64,000 nucleotides of DNA from UBA7985 sp002711265 (lineage in GTDB: Bacteria > Pseudomonadota > Alphaproteobacteria > UBA7985). Position numbers and translations under genes: made by a program. Below are positions 53,753 through 63,402 of this stretch, in pieces. Numbering within the stretch: position 1 is the stretch's first letter; the number at the start of each line of letters is the position of its first letter. The notes beneath the pieces were generated by a model. That model saw only the letters and a list, made by a program, of their open reading frames with translations. It did no database searches and was not told the origin of the DNA. The stretch spans positions 1 to 64,000 of the forward strand of contig CBFIBS010000005.1 of assembly GCA_965660945.1 (NCBI GenBank), in the 5' to 3' direction.

Positions 53753-55858
53753 TCAGTCGCCGGCAACTTCCTCGCCGGTTTCCTGATCCACTTCCTTCAT
53801 CGACAGCTTGACCTTACCGCGGTCATCGAAGCCGATGCACTTAACGTAGACCTCATCACCTTCATTGATCACGTCGGTGGTCTTGGCGACCCGGCCCTCG
53901 GTCAGGTTGGAGATGTGGACCAGACCGTCGCGCGAGCCGAGGAAGTTCACAAACGCACCGAAATCGACGCACTTGACCACTTTACCGCGGTAGATCGTGC
54001 CCACTTCCGGATCGGCGGCGATGCCCTTGATCCACTCGATCGCAGCCGCGATCGAATCCTGGTTGGTGGCCGAAACCTTGATCGTTCCGTCTTCTTCGAT
54101 GTCGACGGAAGCGCCGGTCTTTTCGGTAATCTCCCGGATCACCTTGCCGCCGGTGCCGATGACTTCGCGGATCTTGTCCTTGTTGATTTTGATGGTTTCC
54201 ATCTGCGGCGCGTGCGGGGACAGCTCCTCACGGGCCGTATCCAGCGCCTTGGCCATTTCGCCAAGGATGTGCATCCGGCCACCCTTGGCCTGCTCGAGCG
54301 CGATTTCCATGATCTCCGGGGTGATCGAGGTAATCTTGATGTCCATCTGCAGCGAGGTGATGCCCTCGGACGTCCCGGCAACCTTGAAGTCCATATCGCC
54401 GAGGTGGTCCTCGTCACCGAGGATGTCGGACAGAACGGCGAAGCGCTCGCCTTCCTTGATCAGACCCATGGCGATCCCGGCACAGGCCCGGCGCAGCGGT
54501 ACACCCGCATCCATCATGGACAGCGATGAGCCACAGACCGTCGCCATTGACGACGAACCGTTGGACTCGGTCACTTCCGAGAGGACGCGGATGGTGTAGG
54601 GGAAGTCGTCCTTGGTCGGCAGCAGCGGACGCAGCGCCCGCCACGCGAGCTTACCGTGGCCGATTTCGCGACGGCCCGCGCCGCCCATCCGGCCGGTCTC
54701 GCCCACGGAGTAGGGTGGGAAGTTGTAGTGCAGCATGAAGTGCGAGCGGTATTCACCCTCGATGCTGTCGATGATCTGTTCATCCTGCGCGGTACCCAGC
54801 GTGGTGGTTACCAGCGCCTGGGTCTCACCGCGGGTGAAGATCGACGAGCCGTGGGTGCGTGGCAGCACGGTGGTCTCGGAGACGATCGGGCGCACGGTCT
54901 TGGTGTCGCGACCGTCGATCCGCATGCCGGTGTCGAGGATGCCGCCGCGGACGATGTCCTTCTCCAGCTCCTTGAGCGCGCCGCCGATCATGCCTTCGTC
55001 GAACTGCTCGGCGAGGGCTTCCTTGGCAGCCGTCTTGGCGGCGCCAATGGCTTCCACGCGATCCTGCTTGACTGTGTGCTTGTAGGCTTCAGTCAGGGCG
55101 GCTTCGGCCTGAGCCTTTACCGCCGCGGCGCAGTCGGCCAGCTCGGGCGCTGGCTCGGGCAGATCGATCGGGTCCTTGGCGCAGTCTTCGGCGAAATCGA
55201 TGATCATGTCGATCACCGGCTGGAAGCTCTCGTGGCCAAACTTGACCGCGCCGAGCATGACTTCTTCGGACAGCTCCTGAGCTTCCGATTCCACCATCAT
55301 CACGCCTTCGGCGGTGCCGGCCACGACCAGCTCGAGGCCGGTTTCCTTGATCTCGGAAATGGTCGGGTTGAGGATGTATTCGCCGTCCTTGTAGCCGACC
55401 TTGGCAGCGCCGATCGGGCCGAGGAAAGGCAGGCCGGAAATGGTCAGTGCCGCAGAAGCGGCAACCAGGGCCAGCACGTCACCGTCGTTCTCGAGGTCGT
55501 GGCTGAGCAAGGTCAGGATGACCTGGGTCTCGTTCTTGTAGCCATCGACGAACAGCGGGCGAATCGGCCGGTCAATCAGGCGGCTGACCAGCGTCTCTTT
55601 CTCAGTCGGGCGGCCCTCACGCTTGAAGAAGCCGCCGGGAATGCGGCCTGCGGCCGAGTACTTTTCCTGATAGTTGACGGTCAGGGGGAAGAAATCGATG
55701 CCTTCCTTGGGCTTGCGGGCCCCGACAGCCGTGGCGAGCACAACCGTGTCGCCGTAACGGGCGAGCACCGCCCCATCCGCCTGGCGCGCCACGCGCCCGG
55801 ATTCCAGAGACAGCGTGCGACCGCCCCACTCAATCGTTTTCCGTGTAATATCAAACAT
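53753..55858 (-). CDS. pnp: Polyribonucleotide nucleotidyltransferase
   Basis: 701 residues. Two RNase PH-like domains with the linker helix, then a KH domain (INKDKIREVIGTGGKVI) and an S1 domain (GTIYRGKVVKCVDFGAFVNFL). It degrades RNA 3' to 5' by phosphorolysis in the degradosome. ATG 55858, with AGGACAAG upstream, is chosen over a longer reading to 55897. Follows rpsO-truB as in most bacteria. Confidence 0.97.
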   Translation of the reverse strand: MFDITRKTIEWGGRTLSLESGRVARQADGAVLARYGDTVVLATAVGARKPKEGIDFFPLTVNYQEKYSAAGRIPGGFFKREGRPTEKETLVSRLIDRPIRPLFVDGYKNETQVILTLLSHDLENDGDVLALVAASAALTISGLPFLGPIGAAKVGYKDGEYILNPTISEIKETGLELVVAGTAEGVMMVESEAQELSEEVMLGAVKFGHESFQPVIDMIIDFAEDCAKDPIDLPEPAPELADCAAAVKAQAEAALTEAYKHTVKQDRVEAIGAAKTAAKEALAEQFDEGMIGGALKELEKDIVRGGILDTGMRIDGRDTKTVRPIVSETTVLPRTHGSSIFTRGETQALVTTTLGTAQDEQIIDSIEGEYRSHFMLHYNFPPYSVGETGRMGGAGRREIGHGKLAWRALRPLLPTKDDFPYTIRVLSEVTESNGSSSMATVCGSSLSMMDAGVPLRRACAGIAMGLIKEGERFAVLSDILGDEDHLGDMDFKVAGTSEGITSLQMDIKITSITPEIMEIALEQAKGGRMHILGEMAKALDTAREELSPHAPQMETIKINKDKIREVIGTGGKVIREITEKTGASVDIEEDGTIKVSATNQDSIAAAIEWIKGIAADPEVGTIYRGKVVKCVDFGAFVNFLGSRDGLVHISNLTEGRVAKTTDVINEGDEVYVKCIGFDDRGKVKLSMKEVDQETGEEVAGD

Positions 55859-56154
55859 GTCTTGTCCTACGGCCGCGGGAATACCGTCGCGCCCCATGCG
55901 CAGCGGTAACCGGCCCGGGGCCAGCTTTTCTCTTTGTGTTCAGTCGTCTGCGCTGAAACACCGGACCCACGCAGCAGATGCCTGAGACGCCTTCGGTACG
56001 GCTCGCCTGACTGTCGTAACCCGAAGGTCGGCGGTCACGGTGAGGGGCTGAAGGCTGGCGCCTGGTGCGTAAGTCCGACGCCCACAGGATTGAGGGCGCC
56101 CACTTGCGGCTGTTCCAACGCAGTCCGTCACCTCGCATATAATGCGGCTGTCGG
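55859..56154. other. pnp leader region
   Basis: About 300 bp between the rpsO terminator and the pnp start. No gene is supported. It contains an imperfect palindrome GCATATAATGC (56134-56144) and must hold the pnp promoter and, by analogy with other bacteria, an autoregulatory leader. Confidence 0.4.
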
Positions 56155-56192
56155 AAACAAAAAACCCTGAGATGTCAAAGCACCTCAGGGTT
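56155..56192 (-). terminator. Rho-independent terminator of rpsO
   Basis: Nine-pair stem AACCCTGAG / CTCAGGGTT (56163-56171 with 56184-56192), followed on the coding strand by TTTTTTGTTT. Confidence 0.9.
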
Positions 56193-56244
56193 CTGATTCT
56201 GCCGGTTGAAGGCAGAATGGGATCTCGGCGTGCCCGAGGCGGCG

Positions 56245-56514
56245 CTAGCGGCGCAGGCCCAGACGCTCGATCAGAGACTGGTAGCGGCCTTCTTCCTTGC
56301 GCTTGACGTAGTCCAGCAGACGGCGGCGCTGGCCAACCATGATCAGCAGGCCACGGCGCGAGTGGAAGTCGTGCTTGTGCTCTTTCATGTGCTCGGTGAG
56401 GTTCTTGATCCGCTCGGTCAGGATCGCGACCTGCACTTCCGGGGAACCGGTGTCACCAGCCTTAAGGCCGTATTCAGCGACGAGTTCCGCCTTGCGTTCT
56501 ACAGTAATCGACAT
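56245..56514 (-). CDS. rpsO: 30S ribosomal protein S15
   Basis: 89 residues, complete and typical (GDTGSPEVQVAILTERI, HDFHSRRGLLIMVGQRRRLLDYV). It binds the 16S rRNA central domain early in assembly. AAGGA precedes the ATG. Between truB and pnp; its own terminator follows. Confidence 0.98.
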   Translation of the reverse strand: MSITVERKAELVAEYGLKAGDTGSPEVQVAILTERIKNLTEHMKEHKHDFHSRRGLLIMVGQRRRLLDYVKRKEEGRYQSLIERLGLRR

Positions 56515-56544
56515 TCAGTATTTTCCTTATCGGCAGCATCTTGT

Positions 56545-57468
56545 TTAAAGATTGAAGACACGGAAGGGCTGCAACTGTCCTGCCTCGAACCGTGCCAGCG
56601 CCAGCAATTGGCCCTGTACGGTCAGAACAACCTCGCTGTCGAGATCAAGATCTCCGAGCTTGTCGATCTGAGACCGGCGCACCAGTGAAACCGGGTTGCC
56701 GTTTCGTATGCGAACCGCTTCCGCCGGTTCCAGCTCCACAGCCGGGATGCCGACCAGCGCATGGATTGGATCCGTCAGAAACTCAATCAGGGCGACCTCT
56801 TGCCCCACTTCTTCGAGTTTTTCCAGAGAAACCGCCTGTGATTCTCGGAATGGCCCGGTTGCAAGCCGTCGGAGGCTCGTAACGTGGCCCAGCGTGCCGC
56901 AGGCCAGCGCGATATCCCGCGCCAGCGCCCGGACGTAGAAGCCCTTGGTGGCCTCCACCTCGAAACGGGCCGCTTCTGGGCTGCATTCGAGCAGTTCGAG
57001 TCGGTACACGGTCATAGGGCGAGCCGCGAGTTCGAAGTCCTCGCCATCACGGGCGAGGTCATAGGCGCGCTCGCCGTCGACTTTGATGGCCGATACCCGC
57101 GGCGGCACCTGCATGATATCGCCGAGAAAGCCGTCCATGGCCGCGCGCACGTCGGCCTCGGTCGGGCGATGGTCGCTGGTGTCGATGACGGCGCCCTCGA
57201 CGTCATCGGAGTCGGTGGCAGCGCCGAAGGCGACAGTGAACTGATAGGTCTTGGGGCCGTCCATGACGTAGGGCACCGTTTTGGTGGCCTCCCCCAGCGC
57301 GACGGCCAGCACGCCGGTCGCCAGCGGGTCGAGCGTGCCGCCGTGCCCGGCCTTCTGGGCGTCGAACAGCCGCCGGACCCGGTTTGCGGTCTCGGTGGAC
57401 TGCAGCCCTGTGGACTTGTCGATAATCACCCAGCCATGAACGGGCTGGCCGCGTTTGCGTCGCGCCAT
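56545..57468 (-). CDS. truB: tRNA pseudouridine55 synthase
   Basis: 307 residues from ATG 57468. Catalytic Asp in HGGTLDPLATGVL, preceded by the KxxGxxS region IIDKSTGLQST, and the FGAATDSDDVEG motif. It makes psi-55 in the T loop of tRNA. The upstream 82 residues of a longer reading are not truB-like and overlap the divergent pterin gene, so are rejected. Confidence 0.96.
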   Translation of the reverse strand: MARRKRGQPVHGWVIIDKSTGLQSTETANRVRRLFDAQKAGHGGTLDPLATGVLAVALGEATKTVPYVMDGPKTYQFTVAFGAATDSDDVEGAVIDTSDHRPTEADVRAAMDGFLGDIMQVPPRVSAIKVDGERAYDLARDGEDFELAARPMTVYRLELLECSPEAARFEVEATKGFYVRALARDIALACGTLGHVTSLRRLATGPFRESQAVSLEKLEEVGQEVALIEFLTDPIHALVGIPAVELEPAEAVRIRNGNPVSLVRRSQIDKLGDLDLDSEVVLTVQGQLLALARFEAGQLQPFRVFNL

Positions 57469-57541
57469 AACTCTGTGCTTAACCAGAAAACTACGTCGAG
57501 CGGGGTTCCTACCCCCCTCGCCCACCTGATGAGAACCCACA

Positions 57542-57889
57542 ATGCCGCACGCCACCCCTCTGACAGACGAACAAAGGGCCCAACTGGGCCAAGACCATTC
57601 GCACTGGACCGCCGTCGAAGGCCGGGACGCGCTGAGCTGCCGGTTCACCGGCTCCAACTTCATCCACGCCTGGGGCTTCATGTCCGCCGTGGCGCTGGAA
57701 GCGGAAAAGCTCAACCATCACCCGGAATGGTCCAACGTCTACAAGACCGTGGACATCACCCTGACCACGCATGACACCGGCGGGCTGTCGGACCTCGACC
57801 AGCGGCTGATCGCGAAAATCGACGCGCTGGCCGACCGCCTGGGCCTGACCATCGTCGGCGGCGGGCCTGCCGCCGGACAGGGCGGCTGA
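57542..57889 (+). CDS. phhB: Pterin-4a-carbinolamine dehydratase
   Basis: 115 residues. The family motif EKLNHHPEWSNVYKTVDITL, with GGLSDLD at the end, matches 4a-hydroxytetrahydrobiopterin dehydratase. It recycles the pterin cofactor of aromatic amino-acid hydroxylases; no such hydroxylase is seen here. Divergent from truB; the DUF3429 gene starts 2 bp after its stop. Confidence 0.94.
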   Translation: MPHATPLTDEQRAQLGQDHSHWTAVEGRDALSCRFTGSNFIHAWGFMSAVALEAEKLNHHPEWSNVYKTVDITLTTHDTGGLSDLDQRLIAKIDALADRLGLTIVGGGPAAGQGG

Positions 57890-57891
57890 GC

Positions 57892-58365
57892 ATGCGGCTG
57901 GCGTGGATCCTCGGCCTTTCCGGGCTGCTGCCCTTCGTCCTAGGGCTCAGCGCCACCATCAACGGTGCAGGCGCTGTCGCCGGGCTGGGCGAGCCCATGG
58001 TTGTGCTGGGGCTGACGATCGACGGCCCGCGCCTGCTGCTGTCCTACGGCGCGGTGATCCTGTCGTTCATGGGCGCGATCCACTGGGGCACCGCGCTGCA
58101 GCAGGCGCCGGCGCGCAGCTGGCTGTTCGCCGTATCGGTGCTACCGGCGCTCTACGGCTGGATGATTTGGGGGCTGTCGCTGGTCAACCCGGATAACCTC
58201 GGCCTCGCGCTGGTGGCGCTGGGGCTGGGCTTCGTGGCCCTGCTGATCTTCGATGTCATGCGCGGCCGCGGAGGCGACTTTCCCCACTGGTATCCGCCGC
58301 TCCGGGCGGTGCTGACGCTCGGGGTCGCCGCCTGCCTCGGGCTGGCAGCGCTCTACCTGTTCTGA
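57892..58365 (+). CDS. DUF3429 family membrane protein
   Basis: 157 residues with four to five hydrophobic helices and the family motif YGAVILSFMGAIHWG. Inner-membrane protein of unknown function. Starts 2 bp after the phhB stop, so co-transcribed. Confidence 0.88.
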   Translation: MRLAWILGLSGLLPFVLGLSATINGAGAVAGLGEPMVVLGLTIDGPRLLLSYGAVILSFMGAIHWGTALQQAPARSWLFAVSVLPALYGWMIWGLSLVNPDNLGLALVALGLGFVALLIFDVMRGRGGDFPHWYPPLRAVLTLGVAACLGLAALYLF

Positions 58366-58382
58366 TCCGCTTTGTTTGACGG

Positions 58383-58901
58383 TCAGGCGTCGGCGTCGTC
58401 CATCGGGGTGAACTGGCGCTGGATGTCCGCCTCGGTCATGGTCGCCGGCACCACGGTAATCGGCACCCGCGACTGATTGATCAGGTTGCGGGCCAGCGAG
58501 CTGACCAGCGGGCCGGGATTGTCGCCCACCGCCGCCGCCAGAATAAAGACCACGATATCCTGACGCTCCTGAATCAGCTCCAGAATCGCATCGGCCCGGT
58601 TGCCCAGCCGCACGAAATTGATCGGGTCACGACCCGACAGGCGCACCACGTCGGCCGCATTGCGGGCGAGCAGGTGATTGGCGTCCTCGATCGCTTCCTG
58701 CTCTGCCATTTCCCGCAGGCTGGCCCAGTGCATGAAACTGTCTGGCTCGATCACGCGCAGCAGCGCCACACGACCATTGGTGGCGCGGGCCCGCGCGCAA
58801 GCATAGGCGAGCGCAACCGAAGACTCGTCCGAGTCATCGATAACCACGAGCAGCAGCGGCAACTCGTTCACAGCAGCAGTCGGGGCGGATGCCTCCGTCA
58901 T
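58383..58901 (-). CDS. Universal stress protein, UspA family
   Basis: 172 residues, single UspA domain: LLLVVIDDSDESSVALAYAC at the start and SSLARNLINQSRVPITVVPA at the end. The typical G-2x-G-9x-G-S/T ATP loop is not intact, so it may not bind ATP. Last gene of a three-gene run: TSUP, TIGR02186, UspA. Confidence 0.87.
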   Translation of the reverse strand: MTEASAPTAAVNELPLLLVVIDDSDESSVALAYACARARATNGRVALLRVIEPDSFMHWASLREMAEQEAIEDANHLLARNAADVVRLSGRDPINFVRLGNRADAILELIQERQDIVVFILAAAVGDNPGPLVSSLARNLINQSRVPITVVPATMTEADIQRQFTPMDDADA

Positions 58902-58935
58902 GAATTCTCCCAGGATCGTCTACGGAACTGCGGAC

Positions 58936-59670
58936 TTAGCGCCGGTTGCGGAATACCCGCTCGGTGAACCAGCCGGCCGATAGTGCTACTAATACGCATA
59001 GCAGACCATATAGAAAAGCATAATCTTTCGCGCCGCGTGAAACGAGGGCGACAAAGCCGCGCTGGCGGATTTCGAAGGTCTCGGCGGCGAGGACCACGGG
59101 CTCGGCGTCGGCCGCACCGTCCGTGCCGGTCTGATCATGGAAAATCAAGATGCTGTAGCGGCCGGGCGGTGCACTGGCCGGTAGCGGGATTTCGGCAAAA
59201 AACAGCCCCGTCGGCTCCAGCTTGATAGCGCCGGGCAGCAGCAGCAGTGCGCCTTCACGAATCATGGCCTCTTCGAGCGGGCCTTCGGCGGGCCGCGGGG
59301 GCCGCTCGGTCGAAGAAAGCTCGGCACGGATCGCCGGGATGGTTTGCGGCGCCGCGTCGATCGGCTCGTTAATCTTCACACCGAAGCGCCGGACGCTCTG
59401 GGTGAAAACCACCTCGCGCGGCGGACCGATCAGCTCAAGCCGCACCGGGACGTCCGGGGAGGCTGTTGAGCCGAACGTCCGGACGATAATCTTGCCGCTG
59501 AACAGGCCGACCGAAACCTGGCTTTCGACCGCCGCCACGTCCGGGCCTTGCGCGCGCGGCGCGGCGGCGAAGGCCAGCAGCATCAACAGGGTCAGCAGCG
59601 CCAGCGGGAACGGGCTGAGTGCCAGCAGGCGACGCGACCATCTGAAGTGACGCAGGGGGCGATCAGGCAT
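58936..59670 (-). CDS. TIGR02186-type membrane protein
   Basis: 244 residues from ATG 59670. A signal-anchor-like N-terminus, a periplasmic beta-rich domain (VSVGLFSGKIIVRTFG, VRLELIGPP, VKINEPIDA) and a C-terminal transmembrane helix (FLYGLLCVLVALSAGWFTE). It is an alphaproteobacterial family of unknown function. It overlaps the TSUP stop by 8 nt. Confidence 0.85.
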   Translation of the reverse strand: MPDRPLRHFRWSRRLLALSPFPLALLTLLMLLAFAAAPRAQGPDVAAVESQVSVGLFSGKIIVRTFGSTASPDVPVRLELIGPPREVVFTQSVRRFGVKINEPIDAAPQTIPAIRAELSSTERPPRPAEGPLEEAMIREGALLLLPGAIKLEPTGLFFAEIPLPASAPPGRYSILIFHDQTGTDGAADAEPVVLAAETFEIRQRGFVALVSRGAKDYAFLYGLLCVLVALSAGWFTERVFRNRR

Positions 59671-60589
59671 GGCTACCACCCCCCTGCCCGAAGGAGAACT
59701 GCACCGCCGGGCCACCGACGAGCAGATCCATCAGGATCTTGATGCAGACCGCGAGCACGATTATCGCCAGCAGCACCCGCAGTTGCTCGGCGTTGAACCG
59801 CCCGGACAGGCGCACGCCGATCTGCGCGCCGATGACGCCACCCAGCAGCAGCAGCCCCGCCAGCACCAGATCGACGGTGCCGTTGAACCAAGCGTGCTGG
59901 AGCGTGTTGTTCGCCGTGACAAAGATAATGGTGAACAGCGAGGTACCGACCACGACCAGCGTCGGCATGCCCAGCAGATAGATCATCGCCGGGACCATGA
60001 TGAAACCGCCGCCGACCCCCATGATCGCGCTCAGGAAACCGACACCGACGCCGACTGTAATCGGCAGCAGCGCGGAGATATAGAGCTTGGAGCGAGGGAA
60101 CTTGGTGCGGAACGGCAGGCCGTGCATGAAGCCGTGACGCCGGCGCAGGCTGACCGCCTTGCCCGCCCGACGGCGCAGGATCGCCTGTAGACTTTCGACC
60201 AGCATCATCCCGCCGACACCGCCGAGGAACAGCACGTAGAAAATCTGAATGACCAGGTCGACCGATCCCATGGAGACCAGCCAGCGGAACACGAACACGC
60301 CGACCGTGGAGCCGAGCAGGCCGCCACTAGTCAGCAGAACGCCCATCTTGATATCGAGGTTGCCGCGCCGGAAATGCGCCAGCGAGCCGGACACCGACGC
60401 CGCACAGATCTGAGTCGCCTCGGTCGAGACCGCCACAGACGGTGGAATCCCAAGGAAGAACAGGATCGGGGCCATCAGGAAACCGCCGCCGACCCCGAAC
60501 ATACCGCTCATGGCGCCGACCAGCGCCCCGAAGAACACAATGACAAAGGGGTTTGTCGCCATCTCCGCAATGGGAAGGTACATACTCAT
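59663..60589 (-). CDS. TSUP (TauE/SafE) family sulfite/sulfonate exporter
   Basis: 308 residues, about eight helices, with paired motifs GAMSGMFGVGGGFLMAPIL and LSAIMGVGGGFIMVPAMIY typical of the TauE/SafE family, members of which export sulfite, sulfoacetate or related anions. Start ATG 60589 or 60583. First gene of TSUP-TIGR02186-UspA. Confidence 0.9.
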   Translation of the reverse strand: MSMYLPIAEMATNPFVIVFFGALVGAMSGMFGVGGGFLMAPILFFLGIPPSVAVSTEATQICAASVSGSLAHFRRGNLDIKMGVLLTSGGLLGSTVGVFVFRWLVSMGSVDLVIQIFYVLFLGGVGGMMLVESLQAILRRRAGKAVSLRRRHGFMHGLPFRTKFPRSKLYISALLPITVGVGVGFLSAIMGVGGGFIMVPAMIYLLGMPTLVVVGTSLFTIIFVTANNTLQHAWFNGTVDLVLAGLLLLGGVIGAQIGVRLSGRFNAEQLRVLLAIIVLAVCIKILMDLLVGGPAVQFSFGQGGGSHA

Positions 60590-60645
60590 TGCTTCGATGC
60601 GTCCTCCCTTTGCTTCATGGCTTCAGTATCCTGTTTCTGTTTGGC

Positions 60646-61695
60646 TCAGGCGCGGAGCATGCCGACGATGTCGTAGACCTGCTCGACCACCGGATCAGCG
60701 ATTGCGCGGGCGCGGGCTGCGCCGTCGCGCAGTACGCCATCGACGTAAGCGGGGTCATCGAGCAGGCGCTGCATCTCAGCACCGATAGGGGCAAGCTGGT
60801 CGACCGCACGCTCGGTCAGCATGGCCTTGAAGTCGCTGAACGACTTACCGGCCACGTCGGCGAGCACGCTGCGCAGGTCTTCCCGACCCAGCGCCGCGTA
60901 AATGGCGATCAGGTTGGTGGCTTCGGGGCGCTCCTTAACGAAGGCCTCGGTGATGGCGCCGTCCTCGCCCAGAACCTCGACCCCGGGCAGGGCCGCCGGG
61001 TCGGTCTTGGCGCGGCGGATCTTGTTGGCGATAGCGTCGGCATCGTCGGTCATGTTGATGCGGCTCATGTCCGAGGGGTCGGACTTGGACATCTTCTTGG
61101 CGCCGTCGCGCAGCGACATGATGCGCGCCTCGGCCCCCAGAATCAGCGGCTCGATCATCGGGAAGAAATCGACGCCGAAGTCGTTGTTGAACTTACCGGC
61201 GATATCGCGCGTCAGCTCCAGATGCTGCTTCTGGTCCTCGCCCACAGGCACGTGGGTGGCGAGGTAGACCAGAATGTCGGCCGCCTGCAGCACCGGATAG
61301 CCGTAGAGGCCAACGGACGCGGCTTCGCGGTTCTTGCCGGCCTTGTCCTTGAACTGGGTCATACGGTTGAGCCAGCCGACGCGGGCGACACAATTAAAGA
61401 CCCACGCGAGCTCGGCGTGAGCGCGGACCTGCGACTGGTTGAAGATGATCGCGTTTTTCGGGTCGATCCCGGCGGCCAGAAAAGCCGCGGTGATTTCCCG
61501 GGTCTGGTCGGCGAGCTTAGTCGGATCCTGCCACGTGGTGATCGCGTGCAGATCAACGACGCAGTAGACGCACTCGTAGTCGTCCTGCAGGTCGGCGAAG
61601 TTACGGACAGCGCCGAGGTAGTTGCCAAGGTGCAGCCCGCCGGTGGGCTGAACCCCAGAGAAAATCCGCGCTTTGGTCGAACCGGACTCGGTCAT
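60646..61695 (-). CDS. trpS: Tryptophanyl-tRNA synthetase
   Basis: 349 residues from ATG 61695. Class I signature HLGN in PTGGLHLGNYLGA, KMSKS at about 199 (KKMSKSDPSD), and the anticodon-binding helical end. It charges tRNA-Trp. Longer reading to 61755 rejected. Between murJ and the TSUP gene, as in many alphaproteobacteria. Confidence 0.97.
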   Translation of the reverse strand: MTESGSTKARIFSGVQPTGGLHLGNYLGAVRNFADLQDDYECVYCVVDLHAITTWQDPTKLADQTREITAAFLAAGIDPKNAIIFNQSQVRAHAELAWVFNCVARVGWLNRMTQFKDKAGKNREAASVGLYGYPVLQAADILVYLATHVPVGEDQKQHLELTRDIAGKFNNDFGVDFFPMIEPLILGAEARIMSLRDGAKKMSKSDPSDMSRINMTDDADAIANKIRRAKTDPAALPGVEVLGEDGAITEAFVKERPEATNLIAIYAALGREDLRSVLADVAGKSFSDFKAMLTERAVDQLAPIGAEMQRLLDDPAYVDGVLRDGAARARAIADPVVEQVYDIVGMLRA

Positions 61696-61764
61696 GGCGC
61701 TGCTCCCTGAATTTGAGGCGGCCTGAAAATCTGGTGTCCCTATGGCGCTCTTCAACTCGCCGGG

Positions 61765-63402
61765 TCAACCCGAGCGCCTGCCCAGCCGCCGCAAGGCAGC
61801 TATCGCAGAAGGCGGCACTGCGTCCATAACAATGCTCATCAATATGTAGACAGTGAGCCCAGCGAGGACCAAGCCGGCCAAGATTGGCACGCGCTGCCAC
61901 GCCGCACCCGAGACGAAGATTTCAGCGCTCAGCCCGCGCAGCAGCCACAGTCCCGCGCCCATCGCCGCCGCAGCGATGCAGACCCGGGCCAGCCGTGCCA
62001 TCAGCGCTGTATCGGGGCGCCAGAACCCCCGCGCACCGGTAAGCCAGGCCGCCGCAAAGGCCTGCAGCCACGCCGCGACGGCGATCGACAGGCCCAGCCC
62101 GAACACGCCGATCACGGGGAACAGGGTGACGGCCAAGGCCACTTGCACCCCGACCCCGGCAAGGGTCACCAGCATCGGGGTCAGCGTATCCCTGCGGGCG
62201 AAGAAAACGGGGTAGAGCACCCGCTGCAGGATGACGGGCAGCAGCCCGATCGACAGCGCCATCAGGATCCAACCGGCCTGCGTCGAGGCCTCCGCGTCAA
62301 ACCGACCGTACTGGAACAAAGTGGCGATAATCTCACGCGGCATGACCAGCAGGGCCACCGATGCCGGGATTGCAACGAATCCGGCGAGCGACAGGCCGTC
62401 GTGGATCGTCTGCCCCGCACCGGCATCATCGCCACGGGCCAGCGCGCGCGATAAGGTCGGCAAAATCACCACCCCAAAGGCGATGCCGATCAGCGCCAGC
62501 GGCAGGAAATAGAGCCGCTCGGCGAAATAAAGCTGGCTCTGCGCCCCGACGATGTCCGAAGCCAGCGCCCGGTTGAGCAGGGAGGAAATCTGCAGCCCCG
62601 CCGCCGAAGCGACCCCAGGGCCCATGAGCAGCATCATCCCCCGTAACCGCCGGTCCAGTCGCGGCAGACGCGGCACCACCGTGATCCCGACCAGCAGGCT
62701 CGCCAGCAGCCAGGTCAGCCCAAACTGGAACACCCCGGCGCCCAGAACCCCGACGCTGAGCACGTGCGCCGGGTAACCGACCACCGGCACCGCCAGCACC
62801 AGCGCTGCGATCAGGATGACGTTGTAGCCGATCTGAACCCCCGGCCCGGGCGCAAAGCGGCCGTTGGCGTTGAGAATCGCGGTGCACAGTGCCATCAGGC
62901 TGATCAAGGTCAGATAACCGAACATCAGCCGGCTGAACAAAACGGCGAGGGCGAAGCGCTGGCCCGCTGGGTCATAGCCCTGAGAAAGGAAGCCGATCAC
63001 CGCCGGCATCTGCCATAGGATCAAGCCACTGAGCGGCAGCAGGATCACCAGCAGCAGGGTCATGACCTGCCCCGCAAACCGGGCCGCAGCGGCCTTGCCT
63101 TCGCGCGTCTGCAGCTCGGTGTAGGTCGGCACGAAGGCGGCGTTGAAGGCCCCTTCGGCGAAGATCTGGCGGAAGGAGTTGGGCAGGGTCAGCGCAAAGG
63201 TAAAAGCATCCCCGACCGGCCCGGCGCCGATGAACACCGCCATGAAGATATCGCGCACGTAACCCAACAAACGGCTGATCAGGGTCAGACCGCCAACGGT
63301 TCCCACGGAACGGGCGAGGTTGCCGGCATCGCTCCCGGCGTCATTCCCGGGATTACTCACGGGATCACTCCCGGTATCGCCCCGCTGATCCGACTTAGCC
63401 AC
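61765..63402 (-). CDS. murJ: Lipid II flippase MurJ
   Basis: 545 residues from GTG 63402, about 14 membrane helices of the MVF fold. Starts with a polar Asp/Gly/Asn-rich lead, then SVGTVGGLTLISRLLGYVRD and NSFRQIFAEGAFNAAFVP, the MurJ hallmark. It moves lipid II across the inner membrane. Overlaps the glnD stop by 8 nt. Confidence 0.96.
   Translation of the reverse strand: MAKSDQRGDTGSDPVSNPGNDAGSDAGNLARSVGTVGGLTLISRLLGYVRDIFMAVFIGAGPVGDAFTFALTLPNSFRQIFAEGAFNAAFVPTYTELQTREGKAAAARFAGQVMTLLLVILLPLSGLILWQMPAVIGFLSQGYDPAGQRFALAVLFSRLMFGYLTLISLMALCTAILNANGRFAPGPGVQIGYNVILIAALVLAVPVVGYPAHVLSVGVLGAGVFQFGLTWLLASLLVGITVVPRLPRLDRRLRGMMLLMGPGVASAAGLQISSLLNRALASDIVGAQSQLYFAERLYFLPLALIGIAFGVVILPTLSRALARGDDAGAGQTIHDGLSLAGFVAIPASVALLVMPREIIATLFQYGRFDAEASTQAGWILMALSIGLLPVILQRVLYPVFFARRDTLTPMLVTLAGVGVQVALAVTLFPVIGVFGLGLSIAVAAWLQAFAAAWLTGARGFWRPDTALMARLARVCIAAAAMGAGLWLLRGLSAEIFVSGAAWQRVPILAGLVLAGLTVYILMSIVMDAVPPSAIAALRRLGRRSG

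Noticed and set aside
54656..55909. 417-residue forward reading
   Set aside because: Antisense to pnp.
55851..56138. 95-residue reverse reading in the pnp leader
   Set aside because: Low-complexity Arg/Gly composition, no ribosome site, no family.
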